A stretch of DNA of 64,000 bases from Anisodus tanguticus (lineage: Eukaryota > Streptophyta > Magnoliopsida > Solanales > Solanaceae). The notes under the pieces were generated by a model. That model made no database searches and was not told the origin of the DNA. It was given only the letters and a program-made list of their open reading frames with translations. Position 1 is the first letter of the stretch. Each line of letters opens with the position of its first letter. The DNA is taken from assembly GCA_034509755.1 (NCBI GenBank), contig CM067539.1, positions 62,382,513 to 62,446,512 on the forward strand, read 5' to 3'. Made by a program: the position numbers and the translations under genes. Positions 45,215-56,722 of this stretch are shown piece after piece.

Positions 45215-46197
45215 ACAACAACACCATACCTAGTGAAATCCCACACCGTGGGATCTGGGAGGGTAGAGTGTACACAGACCTTACCTCCACCTTGTTAGGT
45301 AGATCGGATGCTTTCGGGAGACCCTCGGCTTAAGACAAAGCATAATCACAAGCAAGACACTCAAAATAAAGCAAGAGTAAATAGTAAAGCAATAGAAACA
45401 GTCAGACTCCGATAAAGAATTAAAGCAGTATAAAATGCATTCGAACAAAAGGGAGCAGTACCTAACACACCTAAATAAGCTAGAGAAATTACATTAAAGA
45501 ACACATAGCAACAAAAATTAAGCTACAATGGATTATAAAGCAATATTGTGCCTATAAGTGATATGCTAATCTGGCCTACAGTAACAATACTACAACTATC
45601 AATTTGTAAGCATAAGTAGGAATACGCTCGAGTACCTACTACTCTTCTACCATATTATGTGTCCTCCACAACCTCCTATCTAAGGTCATGTCCTCAGTAA
45701 GTTGCACTTGCGCCATATCCCGTCTAGGGCATTTGTGTCTCTCCTCTGCACATGGCCGAACCATCTTAACCTCGTTTCCCGTATCTTATCATCCACCGAG
45801 GCCACTCCTACTTTCTCCTGGATATCATTATTTCTAATCCTATCTTTCCTTGTAGGCCTACACATCCATCTCAACATCCTCATCTCCGCAACTTTCATCT
45901 TTTGTATGTGCGAAGTCTTGACTGGCCAACAATCCACCCCATACAACATAGTCGGTCTAACCACCACCCTATAGAACTTGCCTTTAAGTTTTGGTGGTAC
46001 CCTTTTGTCGCACAAGACTTCAGATGTAAGCCTCCTTTTCATCCACCCCGCCCCAATACGATGTGTGACATCATCATCAATCTCTCTATTCCCTTGGATA
46101 ATAGACCCTAGGTACTTGAAGCTTCCTTTATTTGGAATGACCTGAGTACCAAGCCTTACATCCACGCCTGTCTCAAGGTCGCTCCTGTTGATGAACA
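45208..46197 (-). mobile_element. 5'-truncated RTE-clade LINE inserted in the Copia-2 reverse transcriptase
   Basis: It is flanked by AGCAGTCAATATAATAT (45191-45207) and AGCAGTTAGTATAATAT (46198-46214), a 17-bp duplication with two mismatches. It begins with the TTG-tail complement and contains the RT C-terminal frame (45686-46198: KGSFKYLGSIIQGNREIDDD, KVAEMRMLRWMCRPTRKD). A short internal deletion of the GRGR-linker region is evident near 45725. Insertion falls directly after the Copia YVDDIILTA block. Confidence 0.92.
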
Positions 46198-46578
46198 AGC
46201 AGTTAGTATAATATCATCCACATATAATAGAATGTAGGCCATAGAAGTACCGTGATGGTATATGAATAGAGAATGATCAGACTTGTTGTGAGAAAACTCA
46301 AGAGTAGAAACATAATCTGCAAATCTCTTGTACCAGGCCCGATGAGTCTGTTTTAGCCCATACAAAGATTTCTTCAGTAAGCACACATTATTAGGATGTG
46401 CGGGGTCCCTGAAACCCAAGGGTTGATGCATATATATTGTTTTTTTGAGTTCTCCGTGTAAGAAAGTATTTTTCACGTCCAGTTGATGAATGAGCCATGC
46501 TTTTGAGAGAGCTAGATTGAGAACAGTGCGAATAGTTACCAATTTGACCATCGGACTAAATATCTCTCCACAATCCAT
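46156..46578 (-). pseudogene. Copia-2 RT N-terminal half with YVDD box
   Basis: The minus-strand frame has SPMVKLVTIRTVLNLALSKA, QLDVKNTFLHGELKKTIYM and the catalytic YVDDIILTA, after which it runs into LINE sequence (AWM and beyond). The upstream linker continues to about 46770. Confidence 0.85.
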
Positions 46579-46768
46579 GCCAACCTGTTAAGTTTTGCCA
46601 TCACCTACAAGACGAGCCTTATGTCTCTCAAAACAACCATCAAATTTTATTTATAAGTAAAAATCCACATAGAATGAATCATATTAACACCAGGTGGATG
46701 GGGCACCAACTCCCACGTCTTATTTTCAATAAGAGCATTACAATCATCATCCATAGCCATTTTCTAAT

Positions 46769-48073
46769 TCAGGTCACGAAGGACAGACACGGGATTACGT
46801 GGTAGAGGGGATTTAGTACCATTAGAGTTGAGATTAAATTATCGTTTTGGTCTAAAAATTCCCCGTTGGCTGCGAGTAATTGGCCTTGGAGCCGGAATAG
46901 TGGTGGGCTGGATTTGAGTGGAAGCCGTGCTGTGGTCAGGTTTCGGGCTGGACCGACGTGACCCAATAACCGAATGAGAGGAGACGGGTTGGTAGGGCAG
47001 TGGGCTGCCACCCGCTGGGCCTGGCGATATGGCCTGATGTTATGGGATGGCAGGGGGGTTTTGCTGCTGGGTTGGGTCAGCTGGCATACACTGCTGGCTG
47101 GAAGGAGTTGGACCAGCAGGCAGTGGGCTGGAATGTGTGGTTTGGGCCAAATGGTGGACCACATTAGGTGAAAAGTCATCATCCAAAAATTCATATGAAT
47201 GGGACGTTGAACTATGCAACTTAGCAAAAGAAAATTGGGTTTCATCGAATATGACATGGCGACTAATGATGATTTTATTTGAGGATAGATTATAATATTT
47301 ATAACCACAATAATTAGATGGGTAACCCAAAAAGACACAAGCGGTAGAGTGGGCTTGAAGTTTGTTTATGGTAGTGGAGGGAAATAGAGGATAACATAAA
47401 CACCCAAATATCTGAAGATTAGAATAAGAAAGGTCTTTTTGATAAAAAAAAAATTTGAGTAGAGATCGGTAGGCTAATCATTTGCTAGGAAGTATGTTGA
47501 GAAGGTAAGTTGTCATTTGTAATGCATGATGTCGAAATGAAGGTGGTAATGATGCATGAGCTAGTAATGTACGAACAATATTATTAATGGTGCGGTTTTT
47601 TCTCTCGACTTTTCCATTTTGTGATGACGTATGTGGACATGAGAATCGAAAAGATACACCATTAACCTTACAAAATTCCCTAAATGACCCATTATCAAAT
47701 TTCCTTCCATTATCACATTAAATGTTCTTAACCTCCCGTTCAAATTGAGTACAAATGAATGCTCTAAATAATAAAAATGTGGAATAAACTTGAGACTTTT
47801 CATATAACAAAAATGTCCACAAAAAATTAGAGTAATCAACCAATAATAAAACATAATAACGGTGGCCCGAAGAGATCAAAACGGAAGACATCCAAAGATC
47901 ACTATGAATAATATCAAAAGGCAACATAGTAATAGAATTAGAGGCAACAAAAGGAAATTTAACATGTTTCCCAAGAGGACAAGAAGGACAAACTTTAGAA
48001 CTTCGAGTGCTATTACACTCAATAAATTTATTGTGTTAAAGGGAGTCAAAAATAGATCTCCCGGATGACCCAA
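46769..48073 (-). pseudogene. Copia-2 integrase and proline-rich linker remnant
   Basis: Minus-strand blocks include MLPFDIIHSDLWMSSVLISS and YYVLLLVDYSNFLWT (47927-47718), then RTQFEREVKNI-like text in shifted frames, and MGYPSNYCGYKYYNLSSNKI near 47330. The 46769-47300 part is a Pro/Ser/His-rich spacer before the RT. The catalytic Glu region is frame-broken. Confidence 0.8.
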
Positions 48074-48183
48074 ACGTGCATGTCATAAAGAAGGTGCTAA
48101 AGCTGCAAAAGTTGATGGTGTGGATTGTTTTGTGGTGATGGTGGTTGTGATGGGATAGAGCTCGCCCCGACTATCACATCTCA

Positions 48184-48552
48184 TTAGATATATCCTCGTC
48201 CAAAATCCTTCACAAAAAACCCACATGGATCAAATTCAATAGAAATCGAGTTATCAGTTGTAAATTTCATAACATACACTAAATTTTTAATCAATTGAGG
48301 AGCATGAAGGACATTTTTCAAGACTAAAGGTGAGTTTGGGGGAGATAAATTTATGTGATCATAACCGCGAATTGAAATTGAATGACCATTACCAATAATT
48401 ATGCCATGATTTTTGCTCAAATTGAAATAAGACGATAGATTATCTTGCGCGGATTTCATATGAGAGGTAGCACCGGTATCCATGTACCAATTTGCATCCG
48501 GAGGATTTAACCCAAGTGTATGCATCACTGTCTCGATATCCATGGGAGTCAT
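48184..48552 (-). pseudogene. Copia-2 protease remnant
   Basis: The frame contains NWYMDTGATSHMKSAQDN with the DTG triad, and the NVLHAPQLIKNLVYVMKFT block after it, matching the Copia-3 protease text (NWYMDTGATTHM). Confidence 0.85.
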
Positions 48553-48946
48553 GGAGGCTGTTGGGCTTGTTGTTGTGAAAACCTGCTGTGGTCTAGACCC
48601 AAGGAGGCTAGGCTGCTGCTAGGCCTTCTGTGGTCGAGGCCCAAAATGGTCATTTTGTTGATGCTGCCTGTTCATGGGCCTCGCCCAAAGGGTTTTTGGA
48701 TATGGACATTGCGGGATGGGCCAAGGCCATTCGCAAGGCCACTACCCACTGGCCGCTGCCAGCCGTGTTGTGGCCTGGACCGCTGCTGGTTGCTACCACG
48801 ACCTCTACTGCCACCACCACCCTTGCCACTACCGCGGTCGTCACCACGGTTTTTCTCACCGTGATTGCAGTTATGACCTTTTTTTCCACCACCGTTATTA
48901 TAATTTTATTATAATGATTCGAGAATGATGGAGAGTCATCGGTTTC

Positions 48947-49543
48947 TCAAGACGTGGCAGCCACCATGGCGGAATGTGCTCCGATTGTGTCCTTTTTAGC
49001 CAACCCTGACTCTTCAAGAGTGAGCATGGAACGTGCTTGGTAGAAATGAGGGATAGGATTGCTTTGGAGAAGAAGAGTTCCAACCCCATAATAAGCTTCG
49101 GTGAAGCTTGCAATTATTTGAAGAAAGAGACTATCATTCATAACTGGTGCTCCAACGTTCTTGAGTTGATCCGATAATTCCTTGAACATTTGACAATATG
49201 CAGAGGCATTCAGGAAATCCTCCATAGTTGTGTGAGAGAATTCTTGCTCAAGTGTTACGACACGAGAATTTTTGTTATCTTGGAATATATCACACAATCT
49301 ATTCCAAGCTTCCATCGCCGTTGTGTCAGGTTCGATAATTGTATGCAAAAGGTCCGTAGAGATGGTGGAATAAATCCACTGGATGACCGTAGCATCAAGG
49401 GTTGCCCATAACTCGATGTCATCATCGGTGGATGGCACATTTGCCTTTTGTTTCTCCGATTTGACGATGTGATGGAGGACTCTATGAGACCTTGCGTGAA
49501 TTTTAAAAAGTTCTGCCCATGTTGCATATTGGACGTTCTCCAT
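48947..49543 (-). pseudogene. Copia-2 gag, mostly intact frame
   Basis: A 198-codon frame starts MENVQYATWAELFKIHAR and includes AMEAWNRLCDIFQDNKNSRV, FKELSDQLKNVGAPVMND and MLTLEESGLAKKD, all Copia gag (UBN2-like) features. The stop follows MVAATS; the zinc-knuckle part (48560-48940, GC-rich) continues only in other frames. The initiation codon lies about 190 bp from the 5' LTR. The element as a whole is dead because of downstream breaks. Confidence 0.85.
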
Positions 49544-49730
49544 TTCAAGGATGATAGAGATGGTGTTCTTGATGTTGGAGACTGCAAGAGCAGGATAGAA
49601 GGTATTTTTTGTGTCAGAAATGTCTGACGGGAGAGGAGATGGGCGGCAGAGGTAAGGGATAAAAAGTAGGGCACGACGGAAGTGAGTGAGGAGGGAGGGG
49701 AGGATGATTTGTCCTAGACTTCTGATACCA

Positions 49731-49897
49731 TGAAAGAGAATAATCTGTTGCTTCTTTTCATTAGCTAATTAGCTTATACACAGGATATACAATAGTAATT
49801 CTAGGCTACAATTATGGAAACTAATTATACACCTAACTCATACAAATTACTAACAATCTTTACCAAATCACTAAATATATTTACATATATTCAATCA
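49731..49897 (-). repeat. 5' LTR of Copia-2
   Basis: The 167-bp copy next to the primer-binding site. It carries TTTACATATATTCAATCA at its outer end. Confidence 0.85.
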
Positions 49898-50148
49898 ATT
49901 TCCTTTTTCTATCTAAACTATCAACACCTATGTGTTAAAATACACATCAACTGTCCATTGTTCTCTTTTCTACCTGAAAACCCTAAACCCCATCAGGTTA
50001 GAAAAGAGAACAATTAATAGTTAAAGTGTGTTTTAATATATAAATGGTAATAATTTAGGTATGAAAAAGGAACAACTGATAATTAGGTGTGTGAAACTCG
50101 CGAAAAATGATATTGCCTATGTGTTTTTTACCATTAACTCTTTTAATA

Positions 50149-51710
50149 ATAAATTTTACACAATATTCTAATTGATCAGGAGCTCAAAACGAATACCAAG
50201 AAAACCAAAAAAAGACTTCTCAATAGGAACCATCCATTAGCTAAAAGATTAGAGAGATACAAAATTAAGTCGGCAGATCAAGGGGGGATTAAATTAATGG
50301 TATGGTATCTAAATAGATTAGTTTTACGTCATAAACGCATTTAACAATTGGTTTAGGGGCCTATCAAATTTTGACTTGAATGCTAAGTGACTGATAAACC
50401 TTAATTTCTTTTTTCAAATCAGAAATTTTCTTTCCTCTTTCTTTTCCTTTAAAAAATTTCACTTTCTTATCGATTTTGAAAAGGTAAAGAGATAATTTTA
50501 AAAAGATAGAGCGGGTATCCGTTATGAGTAATTTAAATTTTATCTTACTTTAAACTACATTTTCTAATATAGATAAGTTTCGAGTTATATATATACGTGA
50601 TATAGTCACACATTTCAGTGGACTAAATTAAGGACCAGTAAGTGTCATCAAATATCAATCATGAATAATATGATCATTTTTTAAATAGTATCAGCTCCTT
50701 AAATAGAAATATATATATAAAACAATAATAGTGCTTAATACCTTGATTAAGGAGTTTCTGTCTAATCCAAATACATAGAATTGGTGCTTTGTTAATGATA
50801 CTAATGATATACTTATAAAATAGTGCAAAACATGACAGAACATGTAGTAACTCATACAAATTATCGTCAGTACTTCAATAATAAAGGCTTCATTTTAATG
50901 TTGCAATAAAGTGATAGCAATGCTTGTAATTAAAAAATTTAAATTACGTAGACAAAAGCATAATGGAGTCTTAATTAGTGTATTGAAGACTCTGTCGAAC
51001 TCATTTTAGGAAATACTGGCCCCATAGTAATAACCGTGTAGTAACTAAATAAATACGAGTTTATGAAAAAATATATATAAAAAAAGACGTACATATGAGA
51101 AACTCATCATTAACCAATCTTTTGTGTCAATATGAATTTTCCTAATAAGGTAAAAACAATTCAATGAAAAACTAATGTTAAAGGAAACATGGGCATCTCG
51201 AAGGGTTAAATAGTTATATAGCTTACAATAAATTGTTATTTTATTTACTTTTGTGAAAGGCGGCGTCATAGCCAGCTTGTACGGACCTCAATTATTTTGC
51301 TGAGTACATGCTATCTACCATCGTAGAAAATTTATTGAAGTACCAAAGGCGAACGAGGCTCCCAAGTGAGGACGTATTGCAGCTTGACCTCTTGGGTTGG
51401 AAGAGAAATTAATCCGATATAGTACAAGAAAGTACATATTTGGGGGGTCTCGAGGCACAATTAAATATTAGATATCATGAACGCGATGTGCACCATATCA
51501 TACCAAAAAAACGAGCAACCACTCGTATTTGATAGTCGTTGTGGCGATAAGCTTCGTTTCTATGATCATGAATACTATGACTTTGCCATTTGACAGAAGA
51601 GAAGAAATTATCTATTTACATGGAGTATCTAATATGGTAAACAAGTTAGGGACATATTGAAGATAGGAGTAACAAATAATTTTGAGGATGTTACTTGAAT
51701 CAATGCACAA
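50149..51710. other. Intergenic DNA, no gene seen
   Basis: Predominantly AT-rich. 51250-51450 is more complex (GGCGAACGAGGCTCCCAAG) but I could not assign it. Confidence 0.4.
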
Positions 51711-51829
51711 GGATGCGATCATATCAGCACTAATGCATCGAATTTCATCAGAATTCCGAAGTTAATCGTGCTTGAGCGAGAGTAGTATTAGGATGGGTGA
51801 CCCTCTGAGAAGTCCTCGTGTTGCATCCT
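51711..51829 (+). repeat. 5S-rRNA-like relic, probably from a Cassandra-type TRIM LTR
   Basis: The 119-bp segment follows plant 5S rRNA from GGATGCGATCATATCAGCAC to TCCTCGTGTTGCATCCT, including the internal promoter text GTGCTTGAGCGAGAGTAGTA and AGGATGGGTGACC. About ten transition-type changes make it non-functional as rRNA. CCGAAGTTAA, in place of the usual CCGCAGTTAA, is a variant I associate with Cassandra TRIM LTRs. The rest of a Cassandra LTR pair was not found, so a dispersed 5S pseudogene is the alternative. Confidence 0.75.
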
Positions 51830-51835
51830 CCTAAA

Positions 51836-52013
51836 GGGGAATCTTGGATTAACTAGTAAAGTTGTTGCCATGTGATCATAAAGTCACGGGTTCTAGCCGT
51901 GGAAACAACCTCTTGCAGAAATGAAGGATAAGGCTGCATGCAAAAGACTTTTGTGGTCTGACCCTTCCCCGGACCCCGCGCATAGCAAGAGCTTAGTGCA
52001 CCGGGCTACCCTT
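51836..52013 (+). mobile_element. TS-type SINE (tRNA-derived)
   Basis: It runs from GGGGAATCTTGGATTAACTA to CACCGGGCTACCCTT and contains GTAAAGTTGTTGCCATGTGA, GGGTTCTAGCCGTGG (B-box region) and TTCCCCGGACCCCGCGCATA. These match the well-known Solanaceae TS SINE. A and B boxes would recruit RNA polymerase III. The TTG-rich 3' tail is degraded and no duplication was located. It starts six bases after the 5S-like relic. Confidence 0.85.
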
Positions 52014-53056
52014 GATGGGAAAGACAAATCTTGCCTTTTAATTCAATTATTATTGACCATTATCAGGTCTTTCTAGCTGGAATTTTGAAGAGCACCGCCC
52101 CACCCCAAATAAAATTTCTTTTGCAATGCTTCTCATGTTACTTCCAGAGCATCCTTTTCTATTTTCTGAGTTGTTAAGGTGCTGATATTAAAATATAAAG
52201 ACAACATCCCACATTGAAGCAACACATTTTCTAACTATTTGGGCTTGACAAAGACACGTCTGTTCAGGTTTGCTTCTTTTGATGGATTGAAGTGGAACAA
52301 TTTACACAGACAGCCTATTTTCAGTTTTCTACAAACAGGATTTGCACAACGCCATTTAAGGTGCAACTACCATTTTAAAATCTTTGCATTCATAGCTGGT
52401 TTAGGGTTTTCAGCATTTAAATTACCATTATTGCAAGCTTGAAGAAGTCAGTCTTAAAATTCAAATAAGAAAATTGAATTTAAATCAAGTAGTGTTTGCA
52501 AAGCTTGGAAGAAATGACAATGATGTTTGAAGTTTGGCCTTGACAAGCTAAACTCTAGAAATGGATTGTTGAAAGTTTGGTTTTGACAAGACAAACTTCA
52601 GGTAAAATTGTCGGAAGTTCGCTGCCAAACTTCATACGCGAATTTTTGCAACTTCGACTGTGTATGCCTTAAGTTGGTTCCAAAGTGGTTAAATTTGTAA
52701 ACTTTTATACACTGCGACTATGGCTTAAATGGTTGTCCCAAAATGTACTATCTGTGCACTTGCCCCATTGAAGTGTCAATTGAATCATACCTCAATCTAA
52801 CAATAGTTAACAGTGCTGCTGGAAAACAAAATCATGTCATTCTATAGTTCCATCCAACAACTTACAAGGTTTTTATTGGGATTTCAAAGAGTCATGCACT
52901 AATAATATGTACAAACCTCAGATCATAATTAGACAGAAACCTATACAACTATCCGAGCTCCAGATTTTACTTCGCCAATTCATCATACCTCTCATTAGGA
53001 GCAAAAAGGAGAAATTTTCTTGCATGATGTCGAAAATGAATACCTGATGCCTGTGT
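52014..53056. other. Intergenic DNA, no gene seen
   Basis: Short frames only. AGTTTGGTTTTGACAAG / AGTTTGGCCTTGACAAG phrases near 52530-52590 form a weak local repeat. Confidence 0.4.
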
Positions 53057-53064
53057 ATCTCAAC

Positions 53065-53892
53065 TAGGGATGGCAACGGATCGGATCTGGACCGGATCCT
53101 ACTAGATCCAGATCCAGATCCGTTTTTCATACCTGGATCCAGATCCGGATCCAGATCCGTCGGATCTATAAAAATCAGATCCAAATCCGGATCCATCGGA
53201 TCCACAGGGTCCACGGATCGGATCTGGATCCACATGTTAAAAATTTTGCCTTGCTAAGATTATAACCTTGCTAAGAATATTTTTTTGAACTGACAAACAA
53301 TTTTTACTTAGCTAACAGTTTACTGTGTTTTAATTTTGAAATGTTCATATGAGATATTTTGTTCGTTGTCTCGTTTTGATTGTGAGCTATTAATTGAAAA
53401 TGTTGGACAATGACAATAGTTGTGAAAAATGCTTACTAGTATTTCCACAATGCAGAATTTGCATGTGCTTGGAATCTTCACAAATGAAGTGAATATAATT
53501 TTAACTACTTGTCTATGGAGATGTTAGTCATTCACTGATATAACATTGATTTTATTATCGAAGTTACCTCTTTATTTTTTGGTTTTTGAGTTAACGCGGG
53601 GATAAATTAAACTTGTTTTGAGAATTAAACTTGCAAGGATGTGCTTAGCAATTTTAAGAAAATACTTATAAAATTATATTCTAGGTTATGAATATATTTA
53701 ATAAAAAACGGATCCACGGGTCGGATCTGGACCGGATACGGATCTCAAATACAAGATCCAGATCCAAATCCGATCCGTCAGAAACGGATCCGGGTCCGAT
53801 CCGGATCCGTCGGATCCAAATTTTGAAGATCCATATCCTATAAAACGGATCTGGATCCTCCGGATCGGGTCCAGGATCCACTGCCATCTCTA
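53065..53892. mobile_element. hAT-type non-autonomous element
   Basis: The ends TAGGGATGGCA and TGCCATCTCTA are inverse, flanked by the 8-bp duplication ATCTCAAC at 53057-53064 and 53893-53900. Sub-terminal regions are runs of GGATCC / GATCCAGATCC motifs. Its terminal 11 bp match the element at 22590, so both probably used related transposases. 828 bp, no coding capacity. Confidence 0.92.
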
Positions 53893-54528
53893 ATCTCAAC
53901 TAAACATCACTTTCACCTTCTTGATGACATGCATAGGGGTCAACAGAATGAATATACAGTCAGTCTCTCTATAACAACATCATTTGTTTCGTTATTTTTT
54001 GGCTGCTATAGCGAAATGTTGTTATATAGAACATATAATATAACATAACATGAAAGATCGGTTCCACAGAAAATATGATTGTTATAGTGAAATGTTTATA
54101 GAGGATGACTGTACTTTCAATCTCTCTTGTCCCGATGATACGTGGAACGCCATGGTTTTTATGTAGTAAAACTCTTTCAGATCGAACATTGCATAATGTC
54201 AGTCTCACAGAGCATAAATTTTCTCATCGGAGTTGTAGTCATCCATATCAGAAATATTTGCAGAATAAGACCACGAGAAAGATTTGCTCCCGCTCGCTCT
54301 TTTGATACGCCTTTGAGAATCGCTACCACACATTCCAAAATGCTGTCGGAAAACGAAGTAGCACAAGCTAACCAGAGTTCCAATAAGAATTGGTGCACCG
54401 AGCACAGTAATCGTTATCGCCATCCACCTTCTCCTCCCTACAACAACGAAACCAACAGCTAGGAACGCTCCACACGTACTAACGCATGCTGCCCACATCA
54501 ACTTATTCACGACCGAGACGATTTGTTT

Positions 54529-54762
54529 CGAGCTCTAGTATCCCGTGCAACCGCAGTAATCCGAACGACGACGACGACGAGAGATATAAAGAGAGAAGTA
54601 GCATTCGGGAGGCGGAACACACGAAACGCAACGGTATCGGCGATTCGGGCTTTTCTGCTTCGGGCCGTATCGACGTGCATCGGCCCGTAAGGCGAATATA
54701 GCAAGAAAAGCAATAGAGGCGAACAAAACGGCAACTACGTCACGAGTTAATGGTATTCGAAT
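54529..54762 (-). other. Lesion cluster in the PGG domain of the ankyrin gene
   Basis: About 30 CpG dinucleotides in some 240 bp, far above neighbouring exon sequence. Relative to the family pattern I infer three single-base losses near 54738, 54744 and 54759 (net zero on frame), a two-base loss near 54685-54690, and one base lost near 54530, plus substitutions such as Cys to Arg and Gln to Arg. Most fall where a CAG or CTG would be expected. Confidence 0.6.
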
Positions 54763-55306
54763 GACTTCTCTATGAATCTTCCTAAGCTCTTTCGCGATAC
54801 CAGAAACACGACGTCGGGTCTTTTCGTTTTGTATAAGCTGAGATTTGACCTCGTGTTTAATGTCACTTACGGTTCTCTTAAGTTCCGATTCTCTATCGAA
54901 TTGACCCACAAATCGGGCATGTTTTGCACCAGCCTCAGTTAGAGCCTCCTTAATTAACAAAGCTGAGTCTCCGTATTGTAGTTTGTCTGCTAAGTCCATT
55001 GCCGTTTCCTTTTGATTATTAATTGCGTTGATGTCAAGGGATGTGTAAGTGAGCAGAAGGCTTACAATCTGAAACAAAGGCAAATCATTAGGATACGAAA
55101 AAAATCAACAATAGTAAGAAAATACAACTACTTCTCAGACAACCTAACAGCAGTAGTGCAGGATGAACGATGCATAGTTGGTACATGCACAAAAGCATTT
55201 TCTATGCCAGCGTTCAATATTTCTGGAAAAAAGAGAACCATCAATTATGAGTCTAAAACATTGAGATTCAGTTCAGTCTGGGTGCCCTTTACAGTTGAGA
55301 CATCTA

Positions 55307-55451
55307 TACAACAACAACAACTGGGGACGGTAGAGTGTACGCAGACCTTACCTCTACCTTGGTAGGTAGAGCGGCTGTTTCCGAGAGACCTTCGGCTCAA
55401 GAAAAGCACAAGCACCAAAGCACAAGCACAAGCAAAAGCAAAGCTAGATTT
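55307..55451 (-). mobile_element. Short RTE LINE copy in intron 2 of the ankyrin gene
   Basis: It is flanked by ACATCTA at 55300-55306 and 55452-55458. It contains CAACAACAACAACTGGGGAC and TACGCAGACCTTACCTCTAC, lacking about 30 bp of the usual tail-proximal text. 145 bp, 3' UTR only. Confidence 0.8.
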
Positions 55452-55941
55452 ACATCTAGAATACACACAATGAGCTCTGCTTCACCAATATTTAACCTGG
55501 ACAAGTTAAAACTCCTATGAGTCTTCCGCTTTTGTTTATGCGTTTGGACATTTTATCAATGATGGTTCTTCAGCAATGTTGCATAAATGTAAACAATTTA
55601 AGAATTTTTAGGATTATATAAAAAATATATAAATATGATCCGTCAAAATGCAACCCAGCCCGCTACTGGGGTAGGGTTAAGCTTTTTTAAGCCCATTTAA
55701 CTTATAAGCCCAATCTCAGTCAGCCCGTGGCCCTTGAGGCTTGACCGAGGCCGGCACATGGACCAAAAGACTATTTAATTCAAATTATAAATTTAAAAGA
55801 AATTATGCAAAAGAAGTAAAAGCTAGGAATAGTGATTACCAAATAAGTTTTAGTATCTTACACAATACTTTACTCATTTAGCGTTAAATCCCTAATATAA
55901 TTTGTAATCACCAAGTATAAAAATTGCATCCATCATATTTG

Positions 55942-56022
55942 TCCATCAGTAATAGGGATCACATTGGTGGGAATATAGGCCGATACGTCTCCAGCTTGTG
56001 TTTCAATGACGGGTAAGGCGGT
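55942..56022 (-). pseudogene. atp1: Mitochondrial atp1 fragment (ATP synthase alpha subunit)
   Basis: The minus strand reads LTALPVIETQAGDVSAYIPT followed by NVIPITDG, an exact-looking core of the F1-ATPase alpha subunit. The VIPITDG form fits mitochondrial atp1 better than plastid atpA, which I recall as VISITDG. Only about 27 codons remain, flanked by unrelated text, so it is a non-functional insertion of organelle origin within intron 2 of the ankyrin gene. Confidence 0.85.
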
Positions 56023-56509
56023 CAAGTGTTTGATAAGACTCTCGGATAAGAAATATCAGAAGAAAAAGTAAAGTGGGTCAGAACTCCTATGAAGTTTGAA
56101 GTTAGAACCCAAGCGAGAGTCGTTTTGAGAACCAACTGGAACTTGGATTGCTGACTAATCTAATAGCTCCTATGCGGTGGGTTCGACTCCCCAACGAGAA
56201 ATGTAACAAATTTCGTATAGTATAGAAAAAATATTTGATTTGGGCTGGCCAGAATCTATCAAAAAAGCTGCCCTTCTATAAAAAGAGCGGACTAGAGTAT
56301 AACCGGAAGGAGCTCTTTTTGTATTGAAAGTGTTTTCAAATAGCAATCCATCGCGTCGGTAATAAGACTTAGAGTAAACGAACGATTCAAGCTCCTTACA
56401 GAAGGCAGTTCAGCTTGATAACTCGATAAGCTGTAGATAGGGTGAAATCTGCAGGGGTCATGCAAATACATAGGCCCCTTCCCTTCTCTTTTGGATGAAT
56501 GAGGTGGTG

Positions 56510-56603
56510 TCGTAGGGCCTTGTAATCTGGTATACGACCAAAAGAGCTTCACTTCAAAAGGAGAACGCCATCCGATAGTAGGCAACCGGTTTATCAAAAA
56601 CAC
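56510..56603 (-). pseudogene. Copia integrase-end fragment
   Basis: The minus strand encodes FLINRLPTIGWRSPFEVKLF, the short block found after the integrase core in Copia polyproteins. About 90 bp, isolated within the mosaic. Confidence 0.6.
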
Positions 56604-56722
56604 AGAAGCTATATATAATCGGATAAAAGATGAGAACCCGGCTACCCATTTTTAAGAAAAGGCTGCTGATTGCTTTTATCCAGAGAGTAGAAAAGGAAGG
56701 GCGTCTAAGAATTCTTGAATTT

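Larger units (their letters stand above)
44087..49897 (-). mobile_element. Copia element with short LTRs (Copia-2), LINE-interrupted
   Basis: 167-bp LTRs lie at 44087-44253 and 49731-49897 (TGAAAGAGAATAATCT...ATCA), with 9 visible differences (about 95% identity). The flanking pentamers GTTTC and ATTTC differ at one base. TCTGATACCA at 49721-49730 is the minus-strand primer-binding site; CACCCCCG at 44265-44272 is the polypurine complement. Gag, protease, integrase, RT and RNase H remnants follow in Copia order on the minus strand. Gag shares the MENVQYAT block with Copia-3, so they are relatives. Confidence 0.9.
44014..50140. mobile_element. hAT-type MITE interrupted by Copia-2
   Basis: Left part 44014-44086 begins AGAGATAACCGTCAAAAACA; right part 49898-50140 ends TGTTTTTTACCATTAACTC, the inverse. 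The 8-bp flanks TTTTAGTA (44006-44013) and TTTTAATA (50141-50148) differ at one base. Interior text (ACTATCACTTTTTTGCGAG; GGAACAACTGATAATTAGG) matches the MITE at 34225. It is about 320 bp once the Copia element is removed. Confidence 0.78.

Noticed and set aside
48520..48928. Open frames rich in Trp/Pro or Thr/Val on both strands
   Set aside because: They are frame shadows over the GC-rich linker between Copia-2 gag and protease.
56120..56205. tRNA-like T-arm text (GGTGGGTTCGACTCCCC)
   Set aside because: No matching acceptor stem or anticodon arm could be drawn around it; at most a degraded organellar tRNA.
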